Below, piece by piece: positions 11,590-23,550 of a stretch of 64,000 bases of DNA. The position numbers and the translations under genes were made by a program. This stretch comes from Phocoena phocoena (lineage: Eukaryota > Chordata > Mammalia > Artiodactyla > Phocoenidae). The stretch covers positions 140,162,263 to 140,226,262 of the forward strand of contig NC_089221.1 of assembly GCF_963924675.1 (NCBI RefSeq), given 5' to 3'. Position 1 is the first letter of the stretch. Each line of letters opens with the position of its first letter. Below the pieces are notes generated by a model. The model had not been told where the DNA came from and ran no database searches. It saw only the letters and a list, made by a program, of their open reading frames with translations.

Positions 11590-12300
11590 CTCTACAGAAG
11601 AATTCCAAATAATTTGAGTAGATATTGCCCCTCAAGGAGGTGGGACTTAGCTCTCCATCCCTGAGTGTGAGCTGTGCTTAGTGACTTGTTTCCAAAGAGT
11701 AAGAGTATGGAAGGATGAAAAAAGTAGCTTTACAGTGGCAATCCGGACAAGCAACACCTCCACCACGGGATCAAGGTTAACATCACTAGTGATAAGTTAT
11801 GCTGACAGTATACTCTCTTGATATGATATAATGAGAATGGCATTTCACTTCTGTGATCTTCCACAACCATATACTAATCATGAGGAAAAACTTCAAACTA
11901 ACCCAAAATGAGAGACATTCTATAAAAAAGCTTGATTTCAAAACTGTTAAGGTCATCACAAGACAAAAACAAACAAACAAAACACAAGAACAGAAAGTCT
12001 GAGAAACTAGCATAGACCAAAGAAGGTTAAGAAGACATGTAATGTCTCCTGGATGATTCTGGAACAGAAAAAGGACAGTATTAAAAAAACTATTAAAATT
12101 TGAATAAAGTATGGAGATTAGTTAATAGTAATGAACTAATGTTGGTTTCTTAGTGGTAACAAATGTACCATAGTAATATAAGATGTAAATAATAGGAAAA
12201 ACTAGGTGAAGGGTATTTGGGAACCCTCTGTAATATCTTTGTAACTTTTCTGTAAATCTAAAACTATTCTAAAGTTAAAAGTTTATTAAACAAAAATTTT
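11590..12300 (+). repeat. Ancient L1 (L1ME-type) 3'UTR
   Basis: Text such as 'gagtagatattgcccctcaa', 'gatcaaggttaacatca', 'atgatataatgagaatggca', 'ggaacagaaaaaggaca' and 'ctgtaaatctaaaactattct' appears in the order found in old L1ME 3' ends, in sense orientation, ending in 'aaaagtttattaaac'. Confidence 0.75.
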
Positions 12301-12309
12301 AAAGTACCA

Positions 12310-13174
12310 CAAAACTATCTGTCCTGTTAGAATTTTTTTTAAGTTATGGGTAAAAATGAACATTAAAACTGGAATTAATTAGATAATAAAAGAATAGTAT
12401 GAACAATTTTATGCTAACAAATTTAATAACTGAGATGAAAGGAACAAATTTTCTGAAAATGACAACTTACCATGACTGAAACAAAACAGAAAATATGAAT
12501 ACCCCTGTTAAGTAATCAAATTCATTATTAAACACCATCCCAAACTCTAGGCCCAGATAGATGGGCCTAGATCAGTCTGTCACTGATGCAGTCTGTTGCA
12601 CATTTAGGGGAAGAAGAACACAAATCTCATGCTAACTCTATCATAAAATTAAAAGGGGGAAAACAATTCTTATTTTATGAAGCTGACATAATCTTAATAG
12701 CAAACCTGATAAAGATATGACAAAAAAGAAAAGCACAAATCAACATCTCTCAAAAATATGTACACAAGCATCATTTTTTTTAAGTCAAATGTTTTAAGCA
12801 ATACATAAAAAGAATAACACACCATTAGCAAGCAGGGTTATCTGAGGTATGCAAGGCTGGTTTAACATTTGAAAATCAATATATATAACTTACCATGTTC
12901 AGACTAAAAACAAAAATCCATATGATAATCTCAATAGATGAAGAATAAACATTTGACACAATGTAACACCCATTCATGATTAAAACCCTCAGTCAACTAG
13001 GAACAGAATAGAACTCACTTCATCTGATATAGGGAATCTATGAAAAACCAATAACTGACATTACACTGTATGGTGAAATATTGGGCATTTTCTCACTAAA
13101 CAATAATAAGACAAAAATGCCAATCCTCACTACACCTATTGAATGGGGATCCATCTATTACAATAAGGCAAGTA
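12310..13174 (+). repeat. Ancient L1 ORF2 fragment
   Basis: Decayed ORF2 reverse-transcriptase sequence. 'gctgacataatcttaatagc' near 12680, 'gtatgcaaggctggtttaac' near 12850 and 'gataatctcaatagatgaag' near 12925 correspond to known L1 reverse-transcriptase positions. It breaks off at 'aataaggcaag', where the mariner begins. Matching C-terminal L1 sequence appears at 21640-22565. Confidence 0.75.
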
Positions 13175-14337
13175 TCGGGTGGGCCAAAATGTTTGTTGTT
13201 TTTTCCGTAAGATGGCTCTAGCAACGCTTAGTTGTTTTTAACTTCATTCAAAACAATTTTGTTAGACTGTATTGTGACAGCAGTCATATCAGCATGCATT
13301 AAAAAAAAGACATCAAAATTGGTGAATTTTTGTGTAGCCATTTTAATATTGAAGATGGAAGAAAAAAGGAACATTTTCAGTATCTTATGCCTTATTATTT
13401 CAAGAAAGGTCAAAACCAACTAAAACACACAAAAAGATTTGTGCAGTTTATGGAGAAGGTGCTGTGACTGATCGAACGTGTCAAAAGTGGTTTGCGAAGT
13501 TTCGTGCTGGAGATTTGTCACTGGACGATGCTCCACGGTCAGGTAGGCCAGTTGAAGTTGATAGCGATCAAATCAAAACAATAATTGAGAACAATGAATG
13601 TTATATCACACTGGAGAGAGCTGACATACTCAAAATATACAAATCAAGCATTGAAAATAAAGCACCACCTTGGTTATGTGAATCGCTTTGATGTTTGGGT
13701 TCCATATAAGTTAAGCAAAAAAAAACCTTCTTGACATACTTCCGCATAAGATTCTCTACTGAAATGTAATGAAAATGTTCCGTTTTTAAAACAAATTGTA
13801 ACGGGCAATGAAAAGTGGATACTGTACAACAATGGGCAACAGAAGAGATCCTGAGGCAAATGAAATGAACCACCACCAACCACACCAAAGGCCGGTCTTC
13901 AACCAAAGAAGGTGATGTTGTGTATATGATGGGATTGCAAGGGACTCCTCCATTATGAGCTCCTGCTGTAAAACCAAATGATTAATTCCAACAAGCACTT
14001 TTCCCAATTAGACCAACTGACAAAAAGCGTCCAGAATTAGTCAACAGAAAACACATAATCTTCCATCAGGATAACGCAAGACCGCATGTTTCCTTGATGA
14101 CCTGGCAAAAACTGTTATAGCTTGGCTGGGAAGTTCTGATTCATCCGCCGTATTCACCACACATTGCACCTTCGGATTTCTATTTATTTCGGTCTTTACA
14201 AAATTCATTTAGTGCAAAAAATGTCAGTTCCCTGGAAAATTATAAAAGGCACATGGAACAGTTCTTTGCTCAAAAACATAAAAATTTTTGGGAAGATGGA
14301 ATTATGGAGTTGCCTGAAAAATGGCAGAAGGTAGCTA
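13175..14337 (+). mobile_element. Mariner DNA transposon, 3' end lost
   Basis: Begins after a TA (13173-13174) with a mariner-like terminal repeat (tcgggtgggccaaaatg). Encodes the remains of a transposase that would bind the terminal repeats and cut DNA. The N-terminal helix-turn-helix part is open at 13464-13691 (WFAKFRAGDLSLDDAPRSGR). Catalytic sites: HQD at 14064-14072 and SDF around 14175, exactly 34 residues apart as in the DD34D mariner family. The first site reads GNEKW at 13804-13818, so the usual aspartate is asparagine. At least one frameshift lies between the first and second sites. The 3' terminal repeat is missing; L1 sequence starts at about 14338. Confidence 0.93.
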
Positions 14338-16113
14338 AGAATAGGGATGGGACCTGCACCAGTGGGAGGGAGCTGTGAAGGAGGAAAGGTTTCCACACAC
14401 TAGGAAGCCCCTTTGCGGGCGGAGACTTCGGGGGGCAGACGGGGTGGGGAGCTTCAAAGCCGTGGAGGAGAGCACAGCCACAGGGGTGCGGAGAGCAAAG
14501 CGGAGAGATTCCCGCACAGAGGATCGGTGCCGACCAGCACTCACTCACCAGCCTTAGAGGCTTGTCTGCTCACCCACCGGGGCAGGCGGGGGCTGGAAGC
14601 TGAGGCTCCAGCTTCGGTCGGATCCCAGGGAGAGGACTGGGGTTGGCAGCGTGAACACACCCTAGAGGGGCTAGAGCGCCACAGCTAGCCGGGAGGGAGT
14701 CGGGGAAAAGTCTGGAGCTGCCGAAGAGAAAAGAGACTTTCTCTTGCCTCTTTGTTTCCTGGTGCGCGAGGAGAGAGGATTAAGAGTGCCACTTAACGGA
14801 GCTCCAGAGATGGGCGCGAGCAGCAGCTATCAGAGCGGAACCCAGAGACGGGCATGAGACACTAAGGCTGCTGCTGCCGCCACCAAAAAACCTGTGAGCA
14901 AGCACAGGTCACTGTCCACAGCTCCCCTCCCGGGAGCCTGTGCAGCCCGCCACTGTCAGGGTCCCGTGATCCAGGGACAACGTCCCCAGGAGAACGCACA
15001 TGCGCATCAGACTGGTGCAACGTCACGCCGGCCTCTGCCGCCGCAGGCTCGCCCCGCACTCCGTGCCCCTCCCTCCCCTCAGCCTGAGTGAGCCACAGCC
15101 CCCAAAGCAGCGGCTCCTTTAACCACATCCTGTCTGAGCGAAGAACAGACGCCCTCAGGCGACCTACACGCAGAGGCGGGGCCAAATCCAAAGCTGCCCT
15201 GGGGGCTGTGGGAACAAAGAAGAGAAAGGGAAATTTCTCCCAGCAGCCTCAAGAGCAGTGGATAAAAGCTCCACCATCAACTTGATGTACCCTGCATCTG
15301 TGGAATACCTGAAGAGACAACGAACCATCCCAAATTCAGGAGGTGGACGTTGGGAGCAAAGATATATTTTTTTTCCCCATTTTTCTTTTTTGAGTGTGTA
15401 TGTGTATGTTTCTGTGTGTGATTTTGCCTGTACAGCTTTGCTTTTACCATTTGTCCTAGGGTTCTGTCCATCCGTTCTTTGTTTTTGTTTTCTTTTTAAA
15501 GTTTTTTTCTTAATAATTATTTTTTATTTTAACAACTTTATCTTATTTTATTTTACTTTATTTTATTTTATCCACTTTCTTTCTTGCGTTCTATTCTCTC
15601 TCCCATTTATACTGAGTCCTGTGGATAACAGGCTCTTGGTGCTCCAGCCAGGAGTCAGTGCTGTGCCTCTGAGGTGGGAGAGCCGACTTCAGGACACTGG
15701 TCCACAAGAGACCTCCAAGCTCCACATAATATCAAACGGTGAAAATCTCCCAGAGATCTCCATCCCAATACCAAGACCCAGCTTCACTCAACGACTAGCA
15801 AGCTACAGTGCTGGACACCCTATGCCAACAACTAGCAAGACAGGAACATAACCACATCCATTAGCACAGAGGCTGCCTAAAATCATAATAAGTCCACAGA
15901 CCCCCCAAAACACACCACCAGATGTGGACCTGCCCACCAGAAAGACAAGATCCAGCCTCATCCACCAGAACACGGGCACTAGTCCACTCCAACAGGAAGC
16001 CCACACAACCCACTGAACCAACCTTACCCACAGGGGACAGACACCAAAAACGACAGGAACTACGAACCTGCAGCCTGCAAAAAGGAGACCCCAAACATGG
16101 TAAGTTAAGCAAA
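14338..16113 (+). other. L1 copy A 5'UTR
   Basis: GC- and CpG-rich first half (14400-15260), then a T-rich second half (15360-15600). The internal promoter of L1 lies in this region in related elements. It has two units of a 38-bp repeat (starting 14807 and 14845) and one cAMP-response half-site, acgtca, at 15020-15025. Open frames on both strands here are composition effects. Confidence 0.85.
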
Positions 16114-17217
16114 ATGAGAAGACAGAAAAACACACAGCAGATGAAGGAGCAAGGAAAAACCCACCAGACCTAACAAATGAAGAGGAAATAGGCAGTCTAC
16201 CTGAAAAAGAATTCAGAATAATGATAGCAAAGATGATCCAAAATCTTGGAAATAGAATAAATACAAGAAACGTTTAACAAGGACCTAGAAGAACTAAAGA
16301 GCAAAGAAACAATGATGAATAACACAATAAATGAAATTAAAAATTCTCTAGAAGGGATCAATAGTAGAATAACTGAGGCAGAAGAACGGATAAGTGACCT
16401 AGAAGATAAAATAGTGGAAATAACTACTGCAGAGCAGAATAAAGAAAAAAGAATGAAAAAAACTGAGGACACTCTCAGAGACCTCTGGGGCAACATTAAA
16501 TGCACCAACGTTCTAATTATAGGGGTCGCAGAAGAAGAAGAGAAAAAGAAAGGGACTGAGAAAATATTAGAAGAGATTATAGTTGAAAACTTCCCTAATA
16601 TGGAAAAGGAAATAGTTAATCAAGTCCAGGAAGCACAGAGAGTCCCATACAGGATGAATCCAAGGAGAAACATGCCAAGACACATGTTAATCAAACTATC
16701 AAAAATTAAGTACAAAGAAAACATATTAAAAGCATCAAGGTAGGGCTTCCTTGGTGACGCAGTGGTTGAGAGTCCGCCTGCCGATGCAGGGGACATGGGT
16801 TTGTGTCTCGTTCCGGAAAGATCCCACATGCCGCGGAGCAGCTAGGCCCCTGAGCCATGGCCGCTGAGCCTGCGTGTCCGGAGCCTGTGCTTTGCAACGG
16901 TAGAGGCCACAACAGTGAGAGGCCCGTGAACCACACACACACAAAAAAGCAGCAAGGTAAAAACTACAAATAACACATAAGGGAATACCCATAAGGTTAA
17001 CAGCTGATCTTTCAGCAGAAACGCTACTAGCCAGAAGAGTGGCAGGCCATATTTAAAGTGATGAAGGAGAAAAACCTACAACCAAGATTACTCTCCGCAG
17101 CAAGGATCTAATTCAGATTTGATGGAGAAATTAAAACCTTTACAAACAAGCAAAAGGCTGAGAGAATTCAGCACCACCAAACTACCTTTACAAGAAATGC
17201 TAAAGGAACTTCTCTAG
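16114..17217 (+). pseudogene. L1 ORF1 remnant, split by a SINE (copy A)
   Basis: ORF1 encodes the RNA-binding chaperone that coats L1 RNA. The expected ATG is at 16114 and the stop (tag) at 17215-17217. A single-base change and a missing segment before 16300 break the early frame. The middle is open at 16312-16743 and includes coiled-coil heptads ([20 protein letters not shown]) and the start of the RRM (VLIIGVAEEEE). The SINE at 16743-16944 with its duplicated target then interrupts the RRM, and later frameshifts occur near 17040 and 17155. Not functional. Confidence 0.9.
16743..16944 (+). mobile_element. CHR-type SINE inside L1 copy A ORF1
   Basis: Complete CHR element with a (ca)n-containing tail. 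Target duplication of 15 bp with one mismatch: aaaagcatcaaggta at 16728-16742 and aaaagcagcaaggta at 16945-16959. It therefore inserted after the L1. Confidence 0.95.
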
Positions 17218-17275
17218 GCAGGAAACACAAGAGTAGGAAAAGAACTACAATAACAAACCCAAAACAATTAAGAAA

Positions 17276-20200
17276 ATGGGAATAGGAACATACATATCAA
17301 TAATTACCTTAAATGTAAAAGGATTAACTGCTCCAACGAAAAGAGACTGGCTGATTGGATGGAAAGACAAGACCCATATATATGCCGTCTACAAGAGACC
17401 CACTTCAGACCTAGGTACACATACAGACTGAAAGTGAGGGGATGGAAAAAGATATTCCATGCAAATGGAAACCAAAAGAAAGCTGGAGTAGCAATTCTCA
17501 TATCACACAAAATAGACTTTAAAATAAAGACTATTACAACAGACAAAGAAGGAAACTACATAATGATCAAGGGATCAATCCAAGAAGAAGATATAACAAT
17601 TGTAAACATTTATGCACCCAACATAGGAGCACCTCAATACATAAGGCAAATACTAACAGCCAGAAAAGGGGAAATCGACAGTAACACAATCATAGTAGTG
17701 TACTTTAACACCCCACTTTCACCAATGGACAGATCATCCAAAATGAAAAAAAAAAAGGAAACACAAGCTTTAAATGATACATTTAAAAAGATGGACTTAA
17801 TTGATATTTATAGGACATTCCATCCAAAAACAACAGAATACACTTTCTTCTCAAGTGCTTATGGAATGTTCTCCAGGATAGATCATAACTTGGATCACAA
17901 ATCAAGCCTTGGTAAATTTAAGAAAACTGAAATTGTATCTAGTATCTTTTCCTACCATAACGCTGTGAGACTAGATATCAATTACAGGAAAAAATCTGTA
18001 AAAAATACGAACACATGCAGGCTAAACAATACACTACTTAATACCGAAGAGAACACTGAAGAAATCAAAGTGAAAATCAAAAAATACCTAGAAACAAAAG
18101 ACAATGAAAACACGACGACCCAAAACCTATGGGATGCAGCACAAGCAGTTCTAAGACAGAAGTTTATAGCAATACAATCCTACCTTAAGTAACAAGAAAC
18201 ATCTGAAATGAACAACTTAACCTTACACCTAAAGCAATTAGAGAAAGAAGAAGAAAACACCCCAAAGTTAGCAGAAGGAAAGAAATCAGAAAGATCAGAT
18301 CAGAAATACATGAAAACAAATGAAGGAAATGATAGCAACGATTAATAAAACTAAAAGCTGGTTCTTTGAGAAGATAAACAAAATTGATAAACCATTAGCC
18401 AGACTCATCAAGAAAAAAAGGGAGAAGACTCAAATCAATAGAATTAGAAATGAAAAAGGAGAAGTAACAACTGTCACTGCAGAAATACAAAAGATCATGA
18501 GAGATTACTACAAGCAACTCTATGCAAATAAAATGGACAACCTGGAAGAAATGGACAAATTCTTAAAAATGCACAACCTGCCGAGACTGAACCAGGAAGA
18601 AACAGAAAATACAAACAGACCAATCACAAGCACAGAAATTGAAACTGTGGTTACAAATCTTCCAAAAAATAAAAGCCCAGGACCAGATGGCGTCACAGGC
18701 GTATTCTATCAAACATTTAGAGAAGCACTAACACCTATCCTTCTCAAACTCTTCCAAAATATAGCAGAGGGAGGAACACTCCTAAACTCATTCTACGAGG
18801 CCACCATCACCCTGATACCAAAACCAACCAAAGATGTCACAAAGAAAGAAAACTACAGGCCAATATCACTGATGAACATAGATGCAAAAATCCTCAGCAA
18901 AATATTAGCAAACAGAATCCAACAGCACAGTAAAAGAATCATACACCATGATCAAGTGGGGTTTATTCCAGGAATGCAAGGATTCTTCAATATATGCAAA
19001 TCAATCAATGTGATACACCATATTAACAAATTGAAGGAGAAAAACCATATGATCATCTCAATAGATGCAGAGAAAGCTTTCAACAAAATTCAACACCCAC
19101 TTATGATAAAAACACTGCAGAAAGTAGGCAGAGAGGGAACTTTCCTCAACATAATAAAGGCCATATAGGACAATCCCACAGCCAACATCGTCCTCAATGG
19201 TGAAACACTGAAACCATTTCCACTGAGATCAGGAACAAGACAAGGATGCCCACGCTCACCACTATTATTCAACATAGTTTTGGAAGTTTTAGCCACAGCA
19301 ATCAGAGATGAAAAAGAAATAAAAGGAATCCAAATCGGAAAAGAAGAAGTAAAGCTGTCACTGTTTGCAGATGACATGATACTATACATAGAGAATCCTA
19401 AAGATGCTACCAGAAAACTACTAGAGCTAATCAATGAATTTGGTAAAGTAGCAGGATACAAAATTTATGCACAGAAATCTCTGGCATTCCTATACACTAA
19501 TGATGAAAACTCTGAAAGTGAAATTGAGGAAACACTCCCATTTACCACTGCAACAAAAAGAATAAAATATCTAGGAATAAACCTACTTAAGGAGACAAAA
19601 GACCTGCATGCAGAAAATTATAAGACACTGATGAAAGAAATTAAAGATGATACAAATAGATGGAGAGATATACCATGTTCTTGGATTGGAAGAATCAACA
19701 TTGTGAAAATGACTCTACTATCCAAAGCAATCTACAGATTCAATGTAATCCCTATCAAACTACCAGTTTTCACAGAACTAGAACAAAAAATTTCACAATT
19801 TGTATGGAAACACAAAGGACCCCGAATAACCAAAGCAATCTTGATAACGAAAAATGGAGCTGTAGGAATCAGGCTCCCTGACTTCAGACTATACTACAAA
19901 GCTACAGTAATCAAGACAGTATGGTACTGACACAAAATCAGAAATATAGATCAATGGAATAGGAGAGAAAGCCCAGAGATAAACCCACGCACCTATGGTC
20001 ACATTATCTTTGATAAAGGAGGCAAGAATATACAGTGCAGAAAAGACAGCCTCTTCAATAAGTGGTGCTGAGAAAATTGGACAGCTACATGTAAAAGTAT
20101 GAAATTAGAATACTCCCTAACACCATACACAAAAATAAACTCAAAATGGATTAAAGACCTAAACGTAAGGCCAGACACTATCAAACTCTTAGAGAAAAAC

Positions 20201-21089
20201 ATAGGCAGAACACTCTATGACAGCAAGATCAATCACAGCAAGACCCTTTTTGACCCACCTCCTAGAGAAATGCAAATAAAAACAAAAATAAACAAATGGG
20301 GCCTAATGAAACTTAAAAGCTTTTGCACAGCAAAGGAAACCATAAACAAGACCAAAAGACAACCTTCAGAATGGGAGAGAATATTTGCAAATGAAGCTAC
20401 TGACAAAGGATTAATCTCCAAAATTTAAAAGCAGCTCATGTAGTTCAATATCAAAAAAAACAAACAACCCAATCCAAAAATGGGCAGCAGACCTAAACAG
20501 ACATTTCTCCAAAGAAGACATACAGATTGCCAACAAACACATGAAACAATGCTCAACATCATTAATCATTAGAGAGATGCAAATCAAAACTACAATGAGA
20601 TATCATCTCACACCAGTCAGAATGGCCATCATCAAAAAATCTACAAACAATAAACGCTGGAGAGGTTGTGGAGAAAAGGGAACCCTCTTGCACTGTTGAT
20701 GGGAATGTATATTGATACAGCCACTATGGAGAACAGTATGGAGGTTCCTTCAAAAACTAAAAATAGAACTACCATATGACCCAGCAATCCCACTACTGGG
20801 CATACACCCTGAGAAAACCATAATTCAAAAAGAGTCATGTACCAAAATGTTCATTGCAGCTCTATTTACAATAGCCAGGACATGGAAGCATCCTACGTGT
20901 CCATCAACAGATGAATGGATAAAGAAGATGTGGCACATATATACAAAGGAATATTACTCAGCCATAAAAAGAAATGAAATTGAGTTATTTTTAGTGAGGT
21001 GGATGGACCTAGAGTCTGTCATACAGAGTGAAGTAAATCAGAAAGAGAAAAACAAATACCGTATGCTAACACATATATATGGAATCTAA
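17276..21089 (+). pseudogene. L1 ORF2 remnant (copy A)
   Basis: ORF2 encodes endonuclease, reverse transcriptase and a C-terminal Cys-rich segment. The ATG is at 17276-17278 ([17 protein letters not shown]); a frameshift follows near 17340. Endonuclease is open at 17359-18192, but the GDFNT catalytic motif reads VYFNT, so the key aspartate is lost, and SDHN reads SYHN. Reverse transcriptase is open at 18320-19168 and, in the same frame, 19280-19930, with FADD conserved near 19368. Stops occur at 18190-18192, 19166-19168, 19928-19930 and 20426-20428, with a further frameshift before 20712. The natural stop is at 21087-21089. Inactive. Confidence 0.95.
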
Positions 21090-21480
21090 GAAAAAAAAAA
21101 AGGGTCATGAAGAACCTAGGGGGAAGTCGGGAATAAAGACACAGACCTACTAGAGAATGGACTTGAGGATACGGGGAGGGGGAAGGGTAAGCTGTGACAC
21201 AGTTAGAGAATGGCATGGACATATATACACTACCAAACATAAAACAGATAGCTAGTGGGAAGCTGCCGCATAGCACAGGGAGATCAGCTCAGTGCTTTGT
21301 GACCACCTAGAGGGGTGCGATAGGGAGGGTGCGTGGGAGGGAGACACAAGAGGGAAGAGATATGGGAACGTATGTATATGTATAACTGATTCACTTTGTT
21401 ATAAAGCAGAAACTAACACACCATTGTAAAGGAATTATACTCCAATAAAGATGTTAAAAAAATAAATTTAAAAAAAGAAA
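21090..21480 (+). other. L1 copy A 3'UTR and tail
   Basis: Contains the G-rich stretch typical of L1 3'UTRs (ggggagggggaagggtaagc near 21173) and a polyadenylation signal aataaa at 21444-21449, followed by an impure A-rich tail. Confidence 0.85.
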
Positions 21481-21544
21481 ATAATTTTAGCAGAGTAACA
21501 TCAAAATGTGCAGACTAAAAACATATAAAACATTGTAGAAATTT

Positions 21545-21620
21545 TTAAAATGAAAATTACATATATATGTGTGTATATATAGATGTATGTAATATATCTG
21601 TTATATATACACACTGGCAT
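21545..21620. repeat. TA/TG-rich low-complexity tract
   Basis: Alternating ta with short tg runs (acatatatatgtgtgtatat). Confidence 0.7.
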
Positions 21621-21639
21621 AACTTACAGTTATTTGATA

Positions 21640-22565
21640 CTTAACAGAGGCACCAAAGCAAATAATGGAGAACTGAAAATCTTTTCAATAAATGGTGATG
21701 GAACAACTGACTATCCATATGGGAAAAAATAAACCATGACCCCTACCTAATACCACACACAAAAATTAATTCAAGGTGTATCACAGACCTAAAGTAAAAT
21801 CTAAAACCATAAAACTTTTAGAGAAAACATAGGAGAATATCTTCATGACTTTGGGTAGGCAAATGTTTCTTGGGCAAGTCATAGAAAGTAATAAGCATTA
21901 AAATTTGATAAATTATAATTCACCAAAATTTTAAACTTAAGTTCATCAAAAGATGGCATTTAAAAAGTGAGTAAACAAGGCAGAATTATGTACAAAGCAT
22001 ATCTGATAAAGGATGTTATCCAGATTATACAAAGAGCACCTCCATCTCAAGAATAAAGAGATAAATAACCTAAAACCTGAGCAGAAGTTTTAATCAGTAA
22101 CTTCACAAAAGAAGATATACAAATGGCCAATTAATACATGAGAACTTAATAGTAAAAACTGGAAATAGTCTGTGTCCATCAACAGTAGACTGGATAAACT
22201 GTGACACATTCATTCAATAGGATACTATTCAGCAAAAAAAATGAATAAATTACTGAAACATGCAAAAACATGGATGAAGCTCAAAAACTTTATGCAGTGT
22301 GAAAGAAATCTTACACATAGGAACACCTACTTTATTTGATTCATATGAAACTCTAGAAGACGCAAAACAAATCTACGATGAATAAAATCAGGACAGCAAT
22401 TGCCTCTGGAGATGTGGGGCAGAGACTGCGTGGGACAGGACATGAGGGAAATTTCTTGCACCTTGGTAACATTCTGCATCCTAATAGGGGTTTGGACTAC
22501 ACAGCAATACGCATTTGTCAAAATTCAGCAAGTGTGTAGTTTACATTTCGTTGCATATACTTCTT
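21640..22565 (+). repeat. Ancient L1 ORF2 C-terminus and 3'UTR
   Basis: Decayed L1 text in order: 'gaggcaccaaagcaaataat', 'aataccacacacaaaaatta', 'aagaagatatacaaatggcc', 'tgtgtccatcaacagtagac' and the later 3'UTR. Same age and orientation as the fragment ending at 13174, so it is probably the other side of one ancient L1 split by the mariner and L1 copy A. A middle part of roughly 0.7-0.8 kb of ORF2 is missing. Confidence 0.75.
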
Positions 22566-22571
22566 TTTAAT

Positions 22572-23026
22572 TAAAATTTTTTTTCTTCCATTTTTATTGA
22601 GATGCAATTGGCACACAGCACTGTGTAAGTTTAAGGTATACAGCATGGTAATCTGACCTACATACATCATGAAATGATGACCATAATAAGTTTAGTGAAC
22701 ATCCATCACCTCATATAGAATAGAAAAAACATTTTTTCCTTGTGGTGAGAACTCCTAGAATTTACTCTAACAGCTTTCATAAATAATGTCCAGCAGTGTT
22801 AATGATATTTATCACATTGTCCGTTACATCCCCAGTACTTATTTACCCTATAACTGGAAGTTTATACCTTTTGATTGCCTTTATCCAATTGCCCCTCCCC
22901 TCACTCCCCCCTCTAGGAGCCATAAAACTGATCTCTTTTCCTATGAGTTTGTTTGTTTTCGAAATATAATTGACCTACAACACTATGTTAGTTCCTGGTA
23001 CACAACATAGTGATTCCATTTATTTA
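22572..23026 (-). repeat. Old L1 3' end, antisense
   Basis: Begins 'ttttattgagatgcaattgg' and contains 'gtatacagcatggtaatctg', and later 'aatataattgacctacaaca' with 'ttagttcctggtacacaaca'. This is the antisense form of an abundant artiodactyl/cetacean L1 3' end. Two similar segments occur in tandem (about 22590 and 22965). Confidence 0.6.
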
Positions 23027-23040
23027 TATATAATTTTTTT

Positions 23041-23251
23041 TTTTTTTTTTTTTTTTTTTGCGGTACGCGGGCCTCTCACTGTTGTGGCCTCTCCCGTTGT
23101 GGAGCACAGGCTCCGGACGCGCAGGCTCAGCGGCCATGGCTCATGGGCCTAACTGCTCCACGGCATGTGGGATCTTCCCGGATCAGGGCACGAACCCGTG
23201 TCCCCTGCAACGACAGGTGGACTCTCAACCACTGCGCAACCAGGGAAGCCC
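23041..23251 (-). mobile_element. CHR-type SINE
   Basis: Minus-strand CHR element: T tract, 'gcggtacgcgggcctctcac', body, and 'accagggaagccc' at the right. Perfect 14-bp target duplication tatatataattttt at 23027-23040 and 23252-23265. Inserted at the edge of an older L1 fragment. Confidence 0.95.
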
Positions 23252-23279
23252 TATATATAATTTTTAAATTCAACAAAAT

Positions 23280-23550
23280 AATTTATAAATGAATACTGAA
23301 CTCTAGTTAAAGATAAATACACATGAGGAAGCATGTAGGGGGAAATATACTGAACACTGAGATTTATTTTGAAATGTATCCAAAAGAATATAATGACAAT
23401 GCATAGATAGAGCAATGGGTACATGAACAGATACATAGTAAACAGTAGGATAAAAGGGTAATGGTAGAATCCAGGTGGTGGGTATATTGATCTTTGCCCT
23501 AAAATTATTTCAAAATCTCTGAATGTTCATAACAAAATATTAGAAAAACC
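23280..23550 (+). repeat. Old L1 3'UTR-like fragment
   Basis: 'gtaatggtagaatccaggtg' followed by 'ggtgggtatattgatctttg' and 'ttcataacaaaatattagaa' resembles old L1 3' ends in sense orientation. Confidence 0.5.

Larger units (their letters stand above)
14338..21480 (+). mobile_element. L1 LINE, nearly full length (copy A)
   Basis: An L1 with 5'UTR, broken ORF1, broken ORF2, 3'UTR and A-rich tail. Compared with the copies at 26763 and 38703, about the first 200 bp are missing. No target-site duplication was found, and the mariner 3' end is not present beyond the tail, so the insertion or a later event deleted target DNA. Contains a CHR SINE at 16743-16944. Confidence 0.95.

Noticed and set aside
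14375..15285. Several GC-rich open frames on both strands (also at 26889-28051, 38687-39732 and 62136-62998)
   Set aside because: They lie in L1 5'UTRs, recur in all copies with changing frames, and reflect high GC content.
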